A DNA stretch of 44,985 nt, taken from contig CALHSW010000069.1 of the NCBI GenBank assembly GCA_938038735.1, positions 1 to 44,985 of the forward strand, written 5' to 3'. The notes beneath the pieces are model-generated. The model searched no databases. It worked only from the letters and a program-made list of their open reading frames with translations, and was not told where the DNA came from. Each line of letters opens with the position of its first letter. Position 1 is the first letter of the stretch. The position numbers and the translations under genes are program-made. Positions 32,445 to 41,538 of this stretch are shown in pieces. This stretch comes from an uncultured Bacteroidia bacterium. Lineage in GTDB: Bacteria > Bacteroidota > Bacteroidia > Bacteroidales > CAJPTX01.

Positions 32445-33929
32445 ATGGCGAAATTGAAGCAATCTTTGCAGCAGAAGTTGCAGCAGAAGCTTTCTCCGCA
32501 GCAGATACAGGTGATCCGGCTGCTGGAGATCCCCACGTTGCAGCTTGAGGAGCGGGTGAAGCGGGAGCTAGAGGAGAACCCGACCCTCGAGGAGGGGCCG
32601 CCTACGGAGGAGGCGGAGGCGCAGAGCCGGCAGGAGGAGCAGGAACCCGAGGAGGGGCAGGAGACTGATAGCGCGGACGATGAGTTCTCCATGGAGGATT
32701 ATCTGGATTTGGATGATGATTACGCGATATACAACCCGCATGGGGCCGCGGATGCCGATGACGACCCCACGCTACGCACAGAGCAGCGGTACGCGGAGAC
32801 GGCGACGTTCCGTGAGTCGCTGCTAGAGCAGATACGGTTTCGACGGGCGGACAAGGAGACGTTGGCGCTGGCGGAGTATATCGTGGGGAATTTGGATACG
32901 GATGGCTACCTCCGGCGCGATCTGCGTGCGCTTTCCGATGATATTTTGCTGCTGCACGGGGTGGAGATTCCGCTGGAGAAGTTTGAGGAGGCGCTGCGAC
33001 TCGTGCAGACGTTGGAGCCGCGCGGGGTGGGGGCTACTTCGCTGCAGGAGTGCCTACTGCTCCAGCTTGAGGGGGCTACTGAGCCGCAGCAGCTGCTGGC
33101 GAAACGAATCTTGGAGGAGTGCTACGGGGAGTTCACCCGTAAGCATTACGATAAAATCACTGAGAAGCTGGGCATTAGCGATGGGGAGCTCAAGGCGGCC
33201 ATTGATGAGATTGTGAAGCTCAACCCCAAGCCGGGAGACCTCGGAGGGGAGGGGCAGGTGGCGATGAATTCAACCATTGTGCCTGATTTTCTGCTAAGCG
33301 TGGATGAGCAGACCGGGGCACTCTCCGTGACGCTCAATGGGCGGAATACGCCCGATCTGCGTATCAATCGGTCGTACAGCGATATGCTAAAGAACTATGC
33401 CGCGAAGCGCACGAAGGCAACGAGCGATGAGAAGGAGGCGGCGCAGTTCGTGCGTAAGAAGATTGACTCGGCACGGTGGTTCATCGAGTCGATACGGCAG
33501 CGCAATGAGACGCTGCTGGCGGTGATGGTGGCCATTGCGAAGTACCAGGAGGCGTACTTTCACAGCGGAGACGAGACGCAGCTGCGCCCGATGATTCTGA
33601 AGGATATCGCGGAGATGACGGCCCTTGACATTTCAACCGTGTCGAGGGTGGTGAACAGCAAGTATGTGCAAACGCCGATGGGGATACGCCTGCTGCGCGA
33701 TTTCTTTAGCGAGGGGCTCCAGAACGCGGAGGGAGAGGAGGTGTCAACGCGGGAGGTGAAGACGATACTGCAGCAGATAGTGGATGGGGAGGATAAGCTA
33801 AATCCGCTCACTGATGATCAGCTGCGCGAGGCGTTGGCGGAGAAAGGGTACGTGGTGGCGCGGCGCACGATAGCGAAGTACCGTGACCAGCTGCGCATCC
33901 CGGTGGCGCGGCTGCGCAAGGAGTTGTGA
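32445..33929 (+). CDS. rpoN: RNA polymerase sigma-54 factor
   Basis: 494 residues from the ATG at MAKLKQSLQQKL. Region I is Gln/Leu-rich (LSPQQIQVIRLLEIPTLQLEERVKRELEENP) and contacts activators. An acidic region II follows (about 50-110). The core-binding region and HTH come next. The C-terminal RpoN box is ARRTIAKYRDQL, which recognises the -24 element. It directs transcription from -24/-12 promoters with AAA+ enhancer-binding proteins, none of which is in this window. Its TGA overlaps the channel gene ATG by one base. Confidence 0.97.
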   Translation: MAKLKQSLQQKLQQKLSPQQIQVIRLLEIPTLQLEERVKRELEENPTLEEGPPTEEAEAQSRQEEQEPEEGQETDSADDEFSMEDYLDLDDDYAIYNPHGAADADDDPTLRTEQRYAETATFRESLLEQIRFRRADKETLALAEYIVGNLDTDGYLRRDLRALSDDILLLHGVEIPLEKFEEALRLVQTLEPRGVGATSLQECLLLQLEGATEPQQLLAKRILEECYGEFTRKHYDKITEKLGISDGELKAAIDEIVKLNPKPGDLGGEGQVAMNSTIVPDFLLSVDEQTGALSVTLNGRNTPDLRINRSYSDMLKNYAAKRTKATSDEKEAAQFVRKKIDSARWFIESIRQRNETLLAVMVAIAKYQEAYFHSGDETQLRPMILKDIAEMTALDISTVSRVVNSKYVQTPMGIRLLRDFFSEGLQNAEGEEVSTREVKTILQQIVDGEDKLNPLTDDQLREALAEKGYVVARRTIAKYRDQLRIPVARLRKEL

Positions 33930-34969
33930 TGGGGCGCGAAGAGAATGCTGAGGCGCAGCGAGCGGTACGGCTGATACGAAAGCGCTACCTATCGGCAGGG
34001 GGCTTGCGACGGTTGCGCTGCTACGTAGGGCGAATGATCGGGCTGGGAAGCCCAGGGTTTGATGGGGCGGTGCCACGGGTGCCGCGCAGCGTGTGGGAGC
34101 ATTGGTGGTGGGAGTTCCTGCGCTGGTGGCAGGGGCGACAGGCGCGTTCGCCGCGTAAGGATCGGCTGGAAAAGCTGTTTTTCGGGAGCAACCTGACGAG
34201 TCGTGCGTTTGATTTCTTCTTGCTGGTCGCCATTACGGTGAGCGTGCTGCTCTTCATGCTGGAGACGGTGGCATCGATATACATGCGGGCGGCGTGGCTG
34301 TTCCTTGTGATTGACTGGGTGCTGACGATCTTTTTCACGCTGGAGTTCGCGCTGCGGCTCTACTGCGCGAAGAATCCTTCCCGGTACGTGCGGAGCTTCT
34401 ACGGCATGGTGGACCTGCTCTCGACCCTGCCGCTCTACGTGGAGCTCTTGCTGCCGGGCATGCGCTACCTGCTTGTGCTGCGGGTGCTACGGCTGCTGCG
34501 GGTGTTCCGAATTTTCAAGCTCTTTCGCTTTATCCATGAGCGCAACGAGTTGAACAAGGCGCTGCGGGCGAGTTTTTACCGGATATCGTACTTCCTATTC
34601 CTGATGGTGCTGCTGGTGTGCATTATCGGCACGGTGATGTACATCGTGGAGGGCGGGCTGCAAGAAGGATTTGCAAGCATTCCGGAGAGTATATACTGGA
34701 CGATTGTAACGATAACCACGGTGGGGTATGGCGACATATCGCCGGTGACAGCGTTGGGGCGATTCTTGGCCTCCGTGATTATGCTGTTGGGGTATGGGAT
34801 TATCGCCGTGCCAACGGGCATTGTGACGGCGGAGGTAATCGCGGGGCGGCGGAGCGGTGGGGCAAAGGTAGACCCTACCAAAAGGGTGTGCCCCCGCTGC
34901 GGGCAGAACCAGCATCGGGAGAAGGCGCGCTTCTGCGATCGCTGCGGCGAACGGCTGGGCGGGGTGTGA
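33929..34969 (+). CDS. Voltage-gated-type potassium channel with C-terminal zinc ribbon
   Basis: 346 residues from the ATG overlapping the rpoN stop (TGATG). Six membrane segments are visible from about residue 90. S4 is rich in regularly spaced Arg (RYLLVLRVLRLLRVFRIFKLF), the mark of a voltage sensor. The pore loop carries the K+ filter TVGYGD (264-269). The C-terminus holds a four-cysteine ribbon (Cys321, 324, 336, 339: CPRCG...FCDRCGERLGG). The ribbon is an unusual addition. A basic cytosolic N-terminus of about 85 residues precedes S1. Co-translation with rpoN is likely, but the functional reason is unknown. Confidence 0.88.
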   Translation: MGREENAEAQRAVRLIRKRYLSAGGLRRLRCYVGRMIGLGSPGFDGAVPRVPRSVWEHWWWEFLRWWQGRQARSPRKDRLEKLFFGSNLTSRAFDFFLLVAITVSVLLFMLETVASIYMRAAWLFLVIDWVLTIFFTLEFALRLYCAKNPSRYVRSFYGMVDLLSTLPLYVELLLPGMRYLLVLRVLRLLRVFRIFKLFRFIHERNELNKALRASFYRISYFLFLMVLLVCIIGTVMYIVEGGLQEGFASIPESIYWTIVTITTVGYGDISPVTALGRFLASVIMLLGYGIIAVPTGIVTAEVIAGRRSGGAKVDPTKRVCPRCGQNQHREKARFCDRCGERLGGV

Positions 34970-35024
34970 ATGCGGCTGGCGTAAAAAATATACGCTGGAG
35001 CGTTTCCATTTAACAAAAATTTCA

Positions 35025-35032
35025 TACCTTTG
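35025..35032 (+). promoter_or_regulatory. -7 promoter box of EF-G2 gene
   Basis: TACCTTTG lies 78 bp before the ATG. A TTTC at 35003-35006, 18 bases upstream, could be the -33 box. Transcription would start near 35039, at the foot of a hairpin. Confidence 0.75.
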
Positions 35033-35037
35033 AAGTC

Positions 35038-35073
35038 GAACGCGGTTGGCCTTTTGGCAACGGCGGAGCGTTC
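35038..35073 (+). promoter_or_regulatory. 5'-terminal leader hairpin of EF-G2 mRNA
   Basis: Outer arms GAACGC (35038-35043) and GCGTTC (35068-35073) enclose an inner stem GTTGGCC/GGCAAC (35045-35051 and 35056-35061) with one bulged G and a TTTT loop. The predicted transcript begins at its base. It could stabilise the mRNA or be a regulatory target. There is no Shine-Dalgarno before the ATG. Confidence 0.5.
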
Positions 35074-35110
35074 CTGGTGGAAAGGGTAATTTTAATCGAA
35101 TGGGCGGCCA

Positions 35111-37267
35111 ATGAAAACTTATGCTACTGACGAGATTCGAAACGTGGTGCTACTAGGCAGCACTGATTCTGGGAAGACACTGCTTACGGAGGCGATGATG
35201 TTTGAGGGGAAGGTGATTGAGCGCAAGGGGAGCATAGAGGCGAAGAATACGGTGTCGGACTACAGCGAGATAGAGCAAATCAATGGGAAGTCGATATTCT
35301 CTACAGTGCTGTATACGGAGTTTATGGACCACAAGCTGAATCTCTTCGATACGCCGGGGTCGGACGACTTTGTGGGGTCGGTGATTACGGCGCTTGAGGT
35401 GGCAGATTTGGGCGTGATGGTGGTGAATGCGCAGCGGGGCGCTGAGGTGGGCACGGAGGTCTTTTCCCGCTGGGCGGAGCGGATGGAGCGACCGTTGATA
35501 CTAGGAATTACGCAGCTGGACCACGAGAAGGCGGCCTACGAGACCACGCTGGAGTCGCTGGTGCAGATGTTCGGCAACAAGGTGGTGACGGTGCAGTACC
35601 CAGTGAACCCGGGGGCGGGTTTTGACACCTTTATCGATGTGCTGCTGATGAAGATGTACCGCTTCAAGGGTACGGATGGGGAGCGGGAGGAGCTACCGAT
35701 ACCCGAGGGCGAGCTGGCGCGGGCGAAGGATTTGCATGGGAAGCTGGTGGAAGCTGCCGCGGTGCATGATGATAAACTGATGGAGCTATTCTTTGACAAG
35801 GGGGCTCTGACGGAGGATGAGATCCGGTTGGGGCTGGCTAAGGGAATGGCGGCACGCGAGGTAATGCCCGTCTTCTGCCTCTCGGCGACGAAGTCTATCG
35901 GGATCAAGCGGCTGATGGAGTTCATTATAAAGGTGGGGCCATCGCCGGCGCAGGTGCCGCCCGTGAAGGACACGGAGGGCAAGGACGTTCTGTGCGATGG
36001 GGCGGCCCCAACATCGCTTTTTGTATTTAAAACCACCAACGAACCGCACATCGGGGAGGTGAATTTCTTCAAGGTGATGTCGGGCATGCTCAAGGAGAAT
36101 GACGACCTGGTAAACACCAAAACGGATGGCCATGAGCGGCTCTCGCAGCTATTCGCCGTGGCGGGGCGTAACCGCGTGCGGGTGGCGGAACTGTCGGCGG
36201 GCGATATAGGCGCCGCGGTGAAGCTGAAGGACACGAAGTGCAACCAAACGCTCTGCGCACCGGAGCATGAACGGACGGTGCAGCCGCCGACCTACCCGAA
36301 CGCGAAGTTCAGGGTGGCCATAAAGGCGAAGAATCAGGCCGAGACGGAGAAGCTAGGCGAGCTGCTCAACAGGGCGCATCAGGAGGATCCAACGATTTTG
36401 GTGGAGTATTCCAAGGAGCTGCGGCAGACCATCGTGTCGGGGCAGGGGGAGCACCATCTCAACATCTTGAAGTGGGAGCTGGAGAACCTTAGCAAGCTGC
36501 AGGTGGAGTTCGCGCAGCCCCGCATACCCTACCGTGAAACGATTACCAAGGTGGCGCAGGCGGACTATCGGCATAAGAAGCAGAGCGGCGGCGCGGGGCA
36601 GTTCGGCGAGGTGCATTTGGTGATTGAGCCCTACGTGGAGGGGATGCCCGCACCGACAAAGTACACTGTGAATGGCAAGGAGCTGAACGTGAGCGTACGC
36701 GACACGCAGGAGATTAATCTGGAGTGGGGCGGAAAGCTGGTGTTCTACAATTGTATCGTGGGCGGGGTGATTGATAACCGCTTCATGCCAGCCATCCTCA
36801 AGGGAATTATGGAGAAGATGGAGCAGGGGCCGCTGACGGGATCCTACGCGCGGGACATCCGTGTGGCGGTGTACGATGGGAAGATGCACCCGGTGGATAG
36901 CAATGAAATATCGTTCAAGCTGGCGGCAAGGAACGCGTTCCGAGCTGCGTTTAAGGCAGCAGGCCCGAAGATTATGGAGCCTATATACGATGTTGAGGTG
37001 GTGGTGCCGAGCGATCGGATGGGGGACGTGATGAGCGATTTGCAGAATCGTCGGGCCATCATCCAGGGCATGGAGAGCGTGAAGGGGTTTGAGCACCTGC
37101 ACGCGCGGGTGCCGCTGGCCGAGATGCTGCGCTACTCGACCTCGCTATCGTCGCTCACGAGCGGGCGAGCTACGTTTGACATGCAGTTCGCGGGGTATGA
37201 GCAGGTGCCGGCGGATATTCAGCAGAAGTTGCTCCAGGCCTACGAGGCTGAGGAGGCTGAGGAGTAG
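35111..37267 (+). CDS. fusA2: EF-G paralogue with degenerate GTPase centre (EF-G2 type)
   Basis: 718 residues with EF-G domain order (ends ...SGRATFDMQFAGYEQVP). The P-loop is GSTDSGKT (16-23), replacing the AHIDAGKT of canonical EF-G. Switch I lacks RGITI (GKSIFS instead). The G3 motif is DTPGSDD (80-86), with Ser where the catalytic His stands. The G4 motif NKxD is TQLD (134-137). These changes match Bacteroides EF-G2, reported to translocate without GTP hydrolysis and to be needed during carbon limitation. The canonical EF-G in this window (6847) keeps every motif. It is monocistronic with its own promoter. Confidence 0.9.
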   Translation: MKTYATDEIRNVVLLGSTDSGKTLLTEAMMFEGKVIERKGSIEAKNTVSDYSEIEQINGKSIFSTVLYTEFMDHKLNLFDTPGSDDFVGSVITALEVADLGVMVVNAQRGAEVGTEVFSRWAERMERPLILGITQLDHEKAAYETTLESLVQMFGNKVVTVQYPVNPGAGFDTFIDVLLMKMYRFKGTDGEREELPIPEGELARAKDLHGKLVEAAAVHDDKLMELFFDKGALTEDEIRLGLAKGMAAREVMPVFCLSATKSIGIKRLMEFIIKVGPSPAQVPPVKDTEGKDVLCDGAAPTSLFVFKTTNEPHIGEVNFFKVMSGMLKENDDLVNTKTDGHERLSQLFAVAGRNRVRVAELSAGDIGAAVKLKDTKCNQTLCAPEHERTVQPPTYPNAKFRVAIKAKNQAETEKLGELLNRAHQEDPTILVEYSKELRQTIVSGQGEHHLNILKWELENLSKLQVEFAQPRIPYRETITKVAQADYRHKKQSGGAGQFGEVHLVIEPYVEGMPAPTKYTVNGKELNVSVRDTQEINLEWGGKLVFYNCIVGGVIDNRFMPAILKGIMEKMEQGPLTGSYARDIRVAVYDGKMHPVDSNEISFKLAARNAFRAAFKAAGPKIMEPIYDVEVVVPSDRMGDVMSDLQNRRAIIQGMESVKGFEHLHARVPLAEMLRYSTSLSSLTSGRATFDMQFAGYEQVPADIQQKLLQAYEAEEAEE

Positions 37268-37319
37268 TCTCGCAATGGGGATAGAGCTGCGAGGAGCGGT
37301 AGGATATTAGGTTTTTTAC

Positions 37320-37327
37320 TAACTTTG
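37320..37327 (+). promoter_or_regulatory. -7 promoter box of M3 peptidase gene
   Basis: TAACTTTG, 52 bp before the chosen ATG. No -33 box is evident. Transcription from here would begin near 37334, too close for the earlier in-frame ATG at 37344 to be used well. Confidence 0.6.
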
Positions 37328-37379
37328 TGCTGCGTGCGGTGGCATGGAAGGGAGTGGGAGTAAAGGTAATAGGAGAGAG

Positions 37380-39512
37380 ATGAAAAAAATAGGTTTTGTG
37401 ATGGTAGTAGTGCTGGGAGCGCTGGTGATGGGGGGCTGCAAAGGCGGTGGCAATGCGGCGAGCACAACGGATAATCCGTTGCTCAAACCGTTTGATACGA
37501 AGTTTGGCGTGCCGCCCTTTGCATCAATAAAGCTGGAGGATTACGAGCCGGCGGTGCGAGAGGCAATGGCGCGCCACGATGCGGAAATTCAGGCAATAAC
37601 GGATAATCAGGATGCCGCTACGTTTGAGAACACGGTGGTGCCATTGGCCTATAGCGGGATGGATTTGGACCGCGTGGCCTCGGTGTTCTACAACCTGCTT
37701 TCGGCTGAGGCAACGCCGGAGATGCAGGCGCTGGCTGAGAAGCTCTCGCCGCTGTTCTCGGAGCATTCGGACAACATTTCGCTCAACGCGAAGCTCTTCG
37801 AGCGGGTGAAAACGGTGTACGATCAGCGCGAGGCGCTAGGGCTCCAGGGGGAGGATTTGCGCCTCGTGGAGGAGACCTACAAGCGCTTTGTGCGTGAAGG
37901 TGCAAATTTGAGCGATGAGGATAAGGCGAAGCTTCGGGATATCAACCTACAGCTGTCGCAGGCTGGGCTGAAGTTCGGTCAAAATCTCCTGGCGGAGACT
38001 AACGGCATGGAGATGGTGCTTACCGACGAAGCGCAGCTTTCGGGGCTCCCAGAGGGGGTGCGTACGGCTGCGGCGCAGTCGGCCAAGGAAGCGGGCAAAG
38101 AGGGGTGGCGTTTCACGCCGCATAAGCCCAGCATGTTGCCATTCTTGACGTACAGCGACAACCCAGAGCTTAGGGCGCAGCTGTACAAAACCTACTACAC
38201 GAGGGGCAACCGCGACAATGAGTACGACAACAAGGAGCTGGTACGCACGATGGTCAACCTGCGGCTGCAGAAGGCTAAGCTGATGGGGTACAATTCGTTT
38301 GCAGACTACGTGCTGGCGGATCGCATGGCCAAGACACCGGCGGCCGCCATGGAGGTGCTGAACGCCATGTGGACGAATGCGTTGGCGGCGGCTAAGAAGG
38401 AGGCGGTGGAGCTGGAGCGGGTGATGAAAGTCGAGGGAAAGCAGGATAAGCTGACGGCGGCCGATTGGTGGTACTACACCGAGAAGGTGCGCAAGGAGAA
38501 GTACGATTTGGACGAAGAGATGCTGCGTCCCTACCTGTCGATTGACTCGGTGCGCGGGGGTATCTTTGAGGTGGCTAATAGGCTGTATGGGATTTCTTTC
38601 AGACGTGATACCACATTGCCTATCTACCAAAAGGACGTGGAGGGGTACGAGGTGCTCAATGGGGATGGGTCGCACTTGGCGGTAATCTACTTTGACTACT
38701 ACCCACGGCCCGGCAAGGGCGCGGGTGCGTGGTGCACCACGTTCCAGTCGCAGTACACAAAGTTGGATGGCGAGAACGTGCCGCCGGTGGTGTCAATAGT
38801 GTGCAACTTTACGCCGCCCGCCGAGGGTAAGCCGGCACTGCTCACGTTCGATGAGGCGGAAACGCTGTTCCATGAGTTTGGCCATGCGTTGCATTCGTTC
38901 TTCTCGCAGATTAAGTACCCTTCGCTGGGAGGCGTACCGAGGGATTTCGTGGAGATGCCATCGCAGCTTAATGAGCATTGGGCATCGAACCCGCAGTTTC
39001 TACCGGTTTACGCACGGCACTACCAGACGGGCGAACCGATGCCGAAGGAGCTGATTGATAAGGTTGTGGAGAGTAGGCATTTCAATAATGGGTTCATAGC
39101 AACGGAGCTGACGGCGGCCTCGCTTCTCGATATGAGCTACCACGTGCTGCAGGAGCCGTTGACAGGCGATGTGAACGAATTTGAAAAGGCGAAGATGGAG
39201 GAGATAGGGCTAATCCCCGAGATACTCCCCCGTTACCGCAGCACCTACTTTGCCCATATCTTTGACGGAGGTTACGCTGCGGGGTACTATAGCTACACGT
39301 GGTCAGAGATGCTGGATGCTGACATTTTCCAGGCGTTTGAGGAGAGCGGCGATATATTTAGCAAGGAGGTAGCTACGGCGCTCCGCGAAAAGATATTGAA
39401 GAACGGCGGCACGAAGGATGCTCTGGAGATGTTTAAGGACTTTAGGGGGCGCGGCCCGAAGATTGATGCGTTGCTAGAGAACAGGGGCTTTACCACAAAG
39501 GATGCGAAGTAG
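37380..39512 (+). CDS. dcp: M3-family oligopeptidase / peptidyl-dipeptidase, lipoprotein
   Basis: 710 residues from the ATG after GGAGAGAG. An in-frame ATG 36 bp earlier is rejected because the signal sequence (KKIGFVMVVVLGALVMGGC) starts here. The lipobox MGGC implies lipid anchoring. The zinc motif HEFGHALH is at residue 498, with a downstream Glu in DFVEMPSQ. The overall layout (NPLLKPFDTKFGVPPFASIKLEDYEPAV at the N-terminus, FAHIFDGGYAAGYYSYTWSE near the end) is that of Dcp/oligopeptidase A enzymes. It would trim short peptides in the envelope and may work with the C69 dipeptidase. Confidence 0.93.
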   Translation: MKKIGFVMVVVLGALVMGGCKGGGNAASTTDNPLLKPFDTKFGVPPFASIKLEDYEPAVREAMARHDAEIQAITDNQDAATFENTVVPLAYSGMDLDRVASVFYNLLSAEATPEMQALAEKLSPLFSEHSDNISLNAKLFERVKTVYDQREALGLQGEDLRLVEETYKRFVREGANLSDEDKAKLRDINLQLSQAGLKFGQNLLAETNGMEMVLTDEAQLSGLPEGVRTAAAQSAKEAGKEGWRFTPHKPSMLPFLTYSDNPELRAQLYKTYYTRGNRDNEYDNKELVRTMVNLRLQKAKLMGYNSFADYVLADRMAKTPAAAMEVLNAMWTNALAAAKKEAVELERVMKVEGKQDKLTAADWWYYTEKVRKEKYDLDEEMLRPYLSIDSVRGGIFEVANRLYGISFRRDTTLPIYQKDVEGYEVLNGDGSHLAVIYFDYYPRPGKGAGAWCTTFQSQYTKLDGENVPPVVSIVCNFTPPAEGKPALLTFDEAETLFHEFGHALHSFFSQIKYPSLGGVPRDFVEMPSQLNEHWASNPQFLPVYARHYQTGEPMPKELIDKVVESRHFNNGFIATELTAASLLDMSYHVLQEPLTGDVNEFEKAKMEEIGLIPEILPRYRSTYFAHIFDGGYAAGYYSYTWSEMLDADIFQAFEESGDIFSKEVATALREKILKNGGTKDALEMFKDFRGRGPKIDALLENRGFTTKDAK

Positions 39513-39543
39513 CTTTCTAGGGCACTAGCTTTTCATAATAGAG

Positions 39544-39582
39544 GCCCTCGCATACGGTGGACAGCTGTAGGCGAGGGCTTTT
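39544..39582 (+). terminator. Terminator after M3 peptidase
   Basis: GCCCTCGC (39544-39551) pairs with GCGAGGGC (39571-39578) across a 19-base loop and is followed by TTTT. Confidence 0.8.
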
Positions 39583-39679
39583 CACTTCAAGCGTTGCCGC
39601 TGGGGAAGAGAAGCTGATGAGTTTGAGGTGTCAATAGGTTGAGAGTAGAGGGATCAGTAATTTAAAGGGAAGAAATACG

Positions 39680-41383
39680 ATGGCGATAGAGAAGGCGGCG
39701 GGCGATGCGAACGCTGCGGGCGAGGTAAAAAACTTTTTGGAAGAGGTAATCGAGCGGGACTTGGCGAGCGGGAAGAATGGTGGGCGCGTGTTGACGCGCT
39801 TTCCCCCGGAGCCTAACGGCTACCTGCATATTGGGCATGCCAAGTCAATATGTATTAACTTCGGTTTGGCGCAACAGTACGGCGGGGAGACCAACCTACG
39901 CTTCGATGATACCAACCCCACGAAGGAGGACGTAGAGTACGTGGACTCCATTAAGGAGGATATCCATTGGTTGGGATTCCAATGGGCTCGGGAGCGTTAC
40001 GCCTCCGACTACTTCGAGCAGCTCTACGAGTGGGCGCGCCAGCTGATCAAGATGGGGCTTGCCTACGTGGACGACCAAACGCAGGATCAGCTGCGCGATA
40101 CCCGCGGCACGGTGACCGTGGCGGGTAAGAATAGCCCGTGGCGCGACCGCTCGGTGGAGGAGAATCTGGACCTCTTCACCCGCATGCGCAACGGCGAATT
40201 TCCGGAGGGGAGCAGGGTGCTACGCGCAAAGATTGACATGGCCCACCCGAACATGCTCATGCGTGACCCAATACTCTACCGGATCATTTACGCCACCCAC
40301 CACCGCACGGGCGATAAGTGGTGCATCTACCCGATGTACGATTTTGCCCATGGGCAGTGCGACTCAATCGAGGGGATTACGCACTCAATATGTACGTTGG
40401 AGTTTGATGTGCATAGGCCGCTCTACGATTGGTTCATTGAGACGCTAGGGATTTTCCCCTCGCATCAGTACGAGTTTGCCCGGCTGAACCTCACCTACAC
40501 GGTGATGAGCAAACGGCGGCTGCTGGAGCTGGTGCAAACGGGCGTGGTGTCGGGGTGGGATGACCCCCGCATGCCTACGATATGCGGGTTGCGGCGTAGG
40601 GGGTACACGGCCGACGCGATTAAGAAGTTCGCCGAGGCGGTGGGCGTTGCGAAGCGTGATAACGTGATTGACCTCTCCCTCTTGGAGTTCTACCTGCGCG
40701 AGGATTTGAATAGGAAGGCGCAGCGCCGCATGGCGGTGCTTAACCCGTTGAAGGTGGTGATAGAGAACTACCCCGAGGGGCAGGAGGAGTGGCTCGACGC
40801 GGTGAATAACCCGGAGCGTAGCGAGGATGGCAGTAGAAAGATACCCTTTAGCCGGGAGCTATACATTGAGCGGGACGACTTTATGCTTGAGCCGCCAAAG
40901 AAGTTCTTCCGCTTGGCGCCGGGGCGAGAGGTGCGTCTGCGCTACGCCTACTTCATCACCTGCCAGAAGGCGATAACGAACGAGCAGGGGGAAGTGGTGG
41001 AGCTGCGCTGCACGTACGACCCCGCCACGAAGGGGGGCGATGCGCCCGATGGGCGTAAGGTGAAGAGTACGATTCACTGGGTGTCGGCGCCGCATGCTGT
41101 GCGGGCTGAGGCGCGGCTCTTCGACCGTTTGTTCATGACCATAGACCCGAACGAGGCGGCGGAGGGAAAAACGTGGAAGGACAACCTAAACCCGAACTCA
41201 TTGCAGGTGGTGGAAATGATGATGGAGCCCGCGCTGCGGGAGGCGAAGGAGGGCGATCCGATTCAGTTTGAGCGGCTGGGGTACTTCGCGGTGGATAAGG
41301 AGAGCACGGAGGAGCGTATGGTCTTTAATCGCTCGGTGACGCTCAAGGATACGTGGGCGAAGGTGGCAGAGAAGGGGAAGTAG
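39680..41383 (+). CDS. glnS: Glutaminyl-tRNA synthetase
   Basis: 567 residues, class I. FPPEPNGYLHIGHAKS holds the HIGH motif (50-53), and VMSKRR (from residue 275) is the KMSKS-type loop. RFDDTNPTKEDVEYVDSIKEDIHWLG is typical of GlnRS/GluRS. The GlnRS-specific anticodon-binding domains follow (FFRLAPGREVRLRYAYFITC). Direct charging of tRNA-Gln is expected, so the amidotransferase route is not needed for Gln. It has its own transcription unit; no clear promoter box was found. Confidence 0.97.
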   Translation: MAIEKAAGDANAAGEVKNFLEEVIERDLASGKNGGRVLTRFPPEPNGYLHIGHAKSICINFGLAQQYGGETNLRFDDTNPTKEDVEYVDSIKEDIHWLGFQWARERYASDYFEQLYEWARQLIKMGLAYVDDQTQDQLRDTRGTVTVAGKNSPWRDRSVEENLDLFTRMRNGEFPEGSRVLRAKIDMAHPNMLMRDPILYRIIYATHHRTGDKWCIYPMYDFAHGQCDSIEGITHSICTLEFDVHRPLYDWFIETLGIFPSHQYEFARLNLTYTVMSKRRLLELVQTGVVSGWDDPRMPTICGLRRRGYTADAIKKFAEAVGVAKRDNVIDLSLLEFYLREDLNRKAQRRMAVLNPLKVVIENYPEGQEEWLDAVNNPERSEDGSRKIPFSRELYIERDDFMLEPPKKFFRLAPGREVRLRYAYFITCQKAITNEQGEVVELRCTYDPATKGGDAPDGRKVKSTIHWVSAPHAVRAEARLFDRLFMTIDPNEAAEGKTWKDNLNPNSLQVVEMMMEPALREAKEGDPIQFERLGYFAVDKESTEERMVFNRSVTLKDTWAKVAEKGK

Positions 41384-41404
41384 GGAATTGTTGGGGTGGT
41401 AGAT

Positions 41405-41470
41405 GGATAGTGGTCAGTGGTTAGCTAACTCGCATATGTGAACGATTGAGCTAACCACCGACCACTGTCC
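41405..41470. repeat. 22-bp inverted repeat before restriction-modification genes
   Basis: Arms 41405-41426 and 41449-41470 are reverse complements except for two positions (one would be a G-U pair, one an A-C mismatch). The spacer is 22 bases. There is no T-run after the right arm, so it is not an obvious terminator. It marks the left edge of the AT-richer island. Confidence 0.85.
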
Positions 41471-41538
41471 GTGAACCGCTGCCGCAGCGTGGCATACTGT
41501 CCGCGCTGCCGAAGAGCTGCAATGGAATTGGAAATGGA

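Noticed and set aside
37344..37379. Earlier in-frame ATG for the M3 peptidase
   Set aside because: It would place 12 charged residues before the signal peptide and lies about 10 bases from the predicted transcription start.
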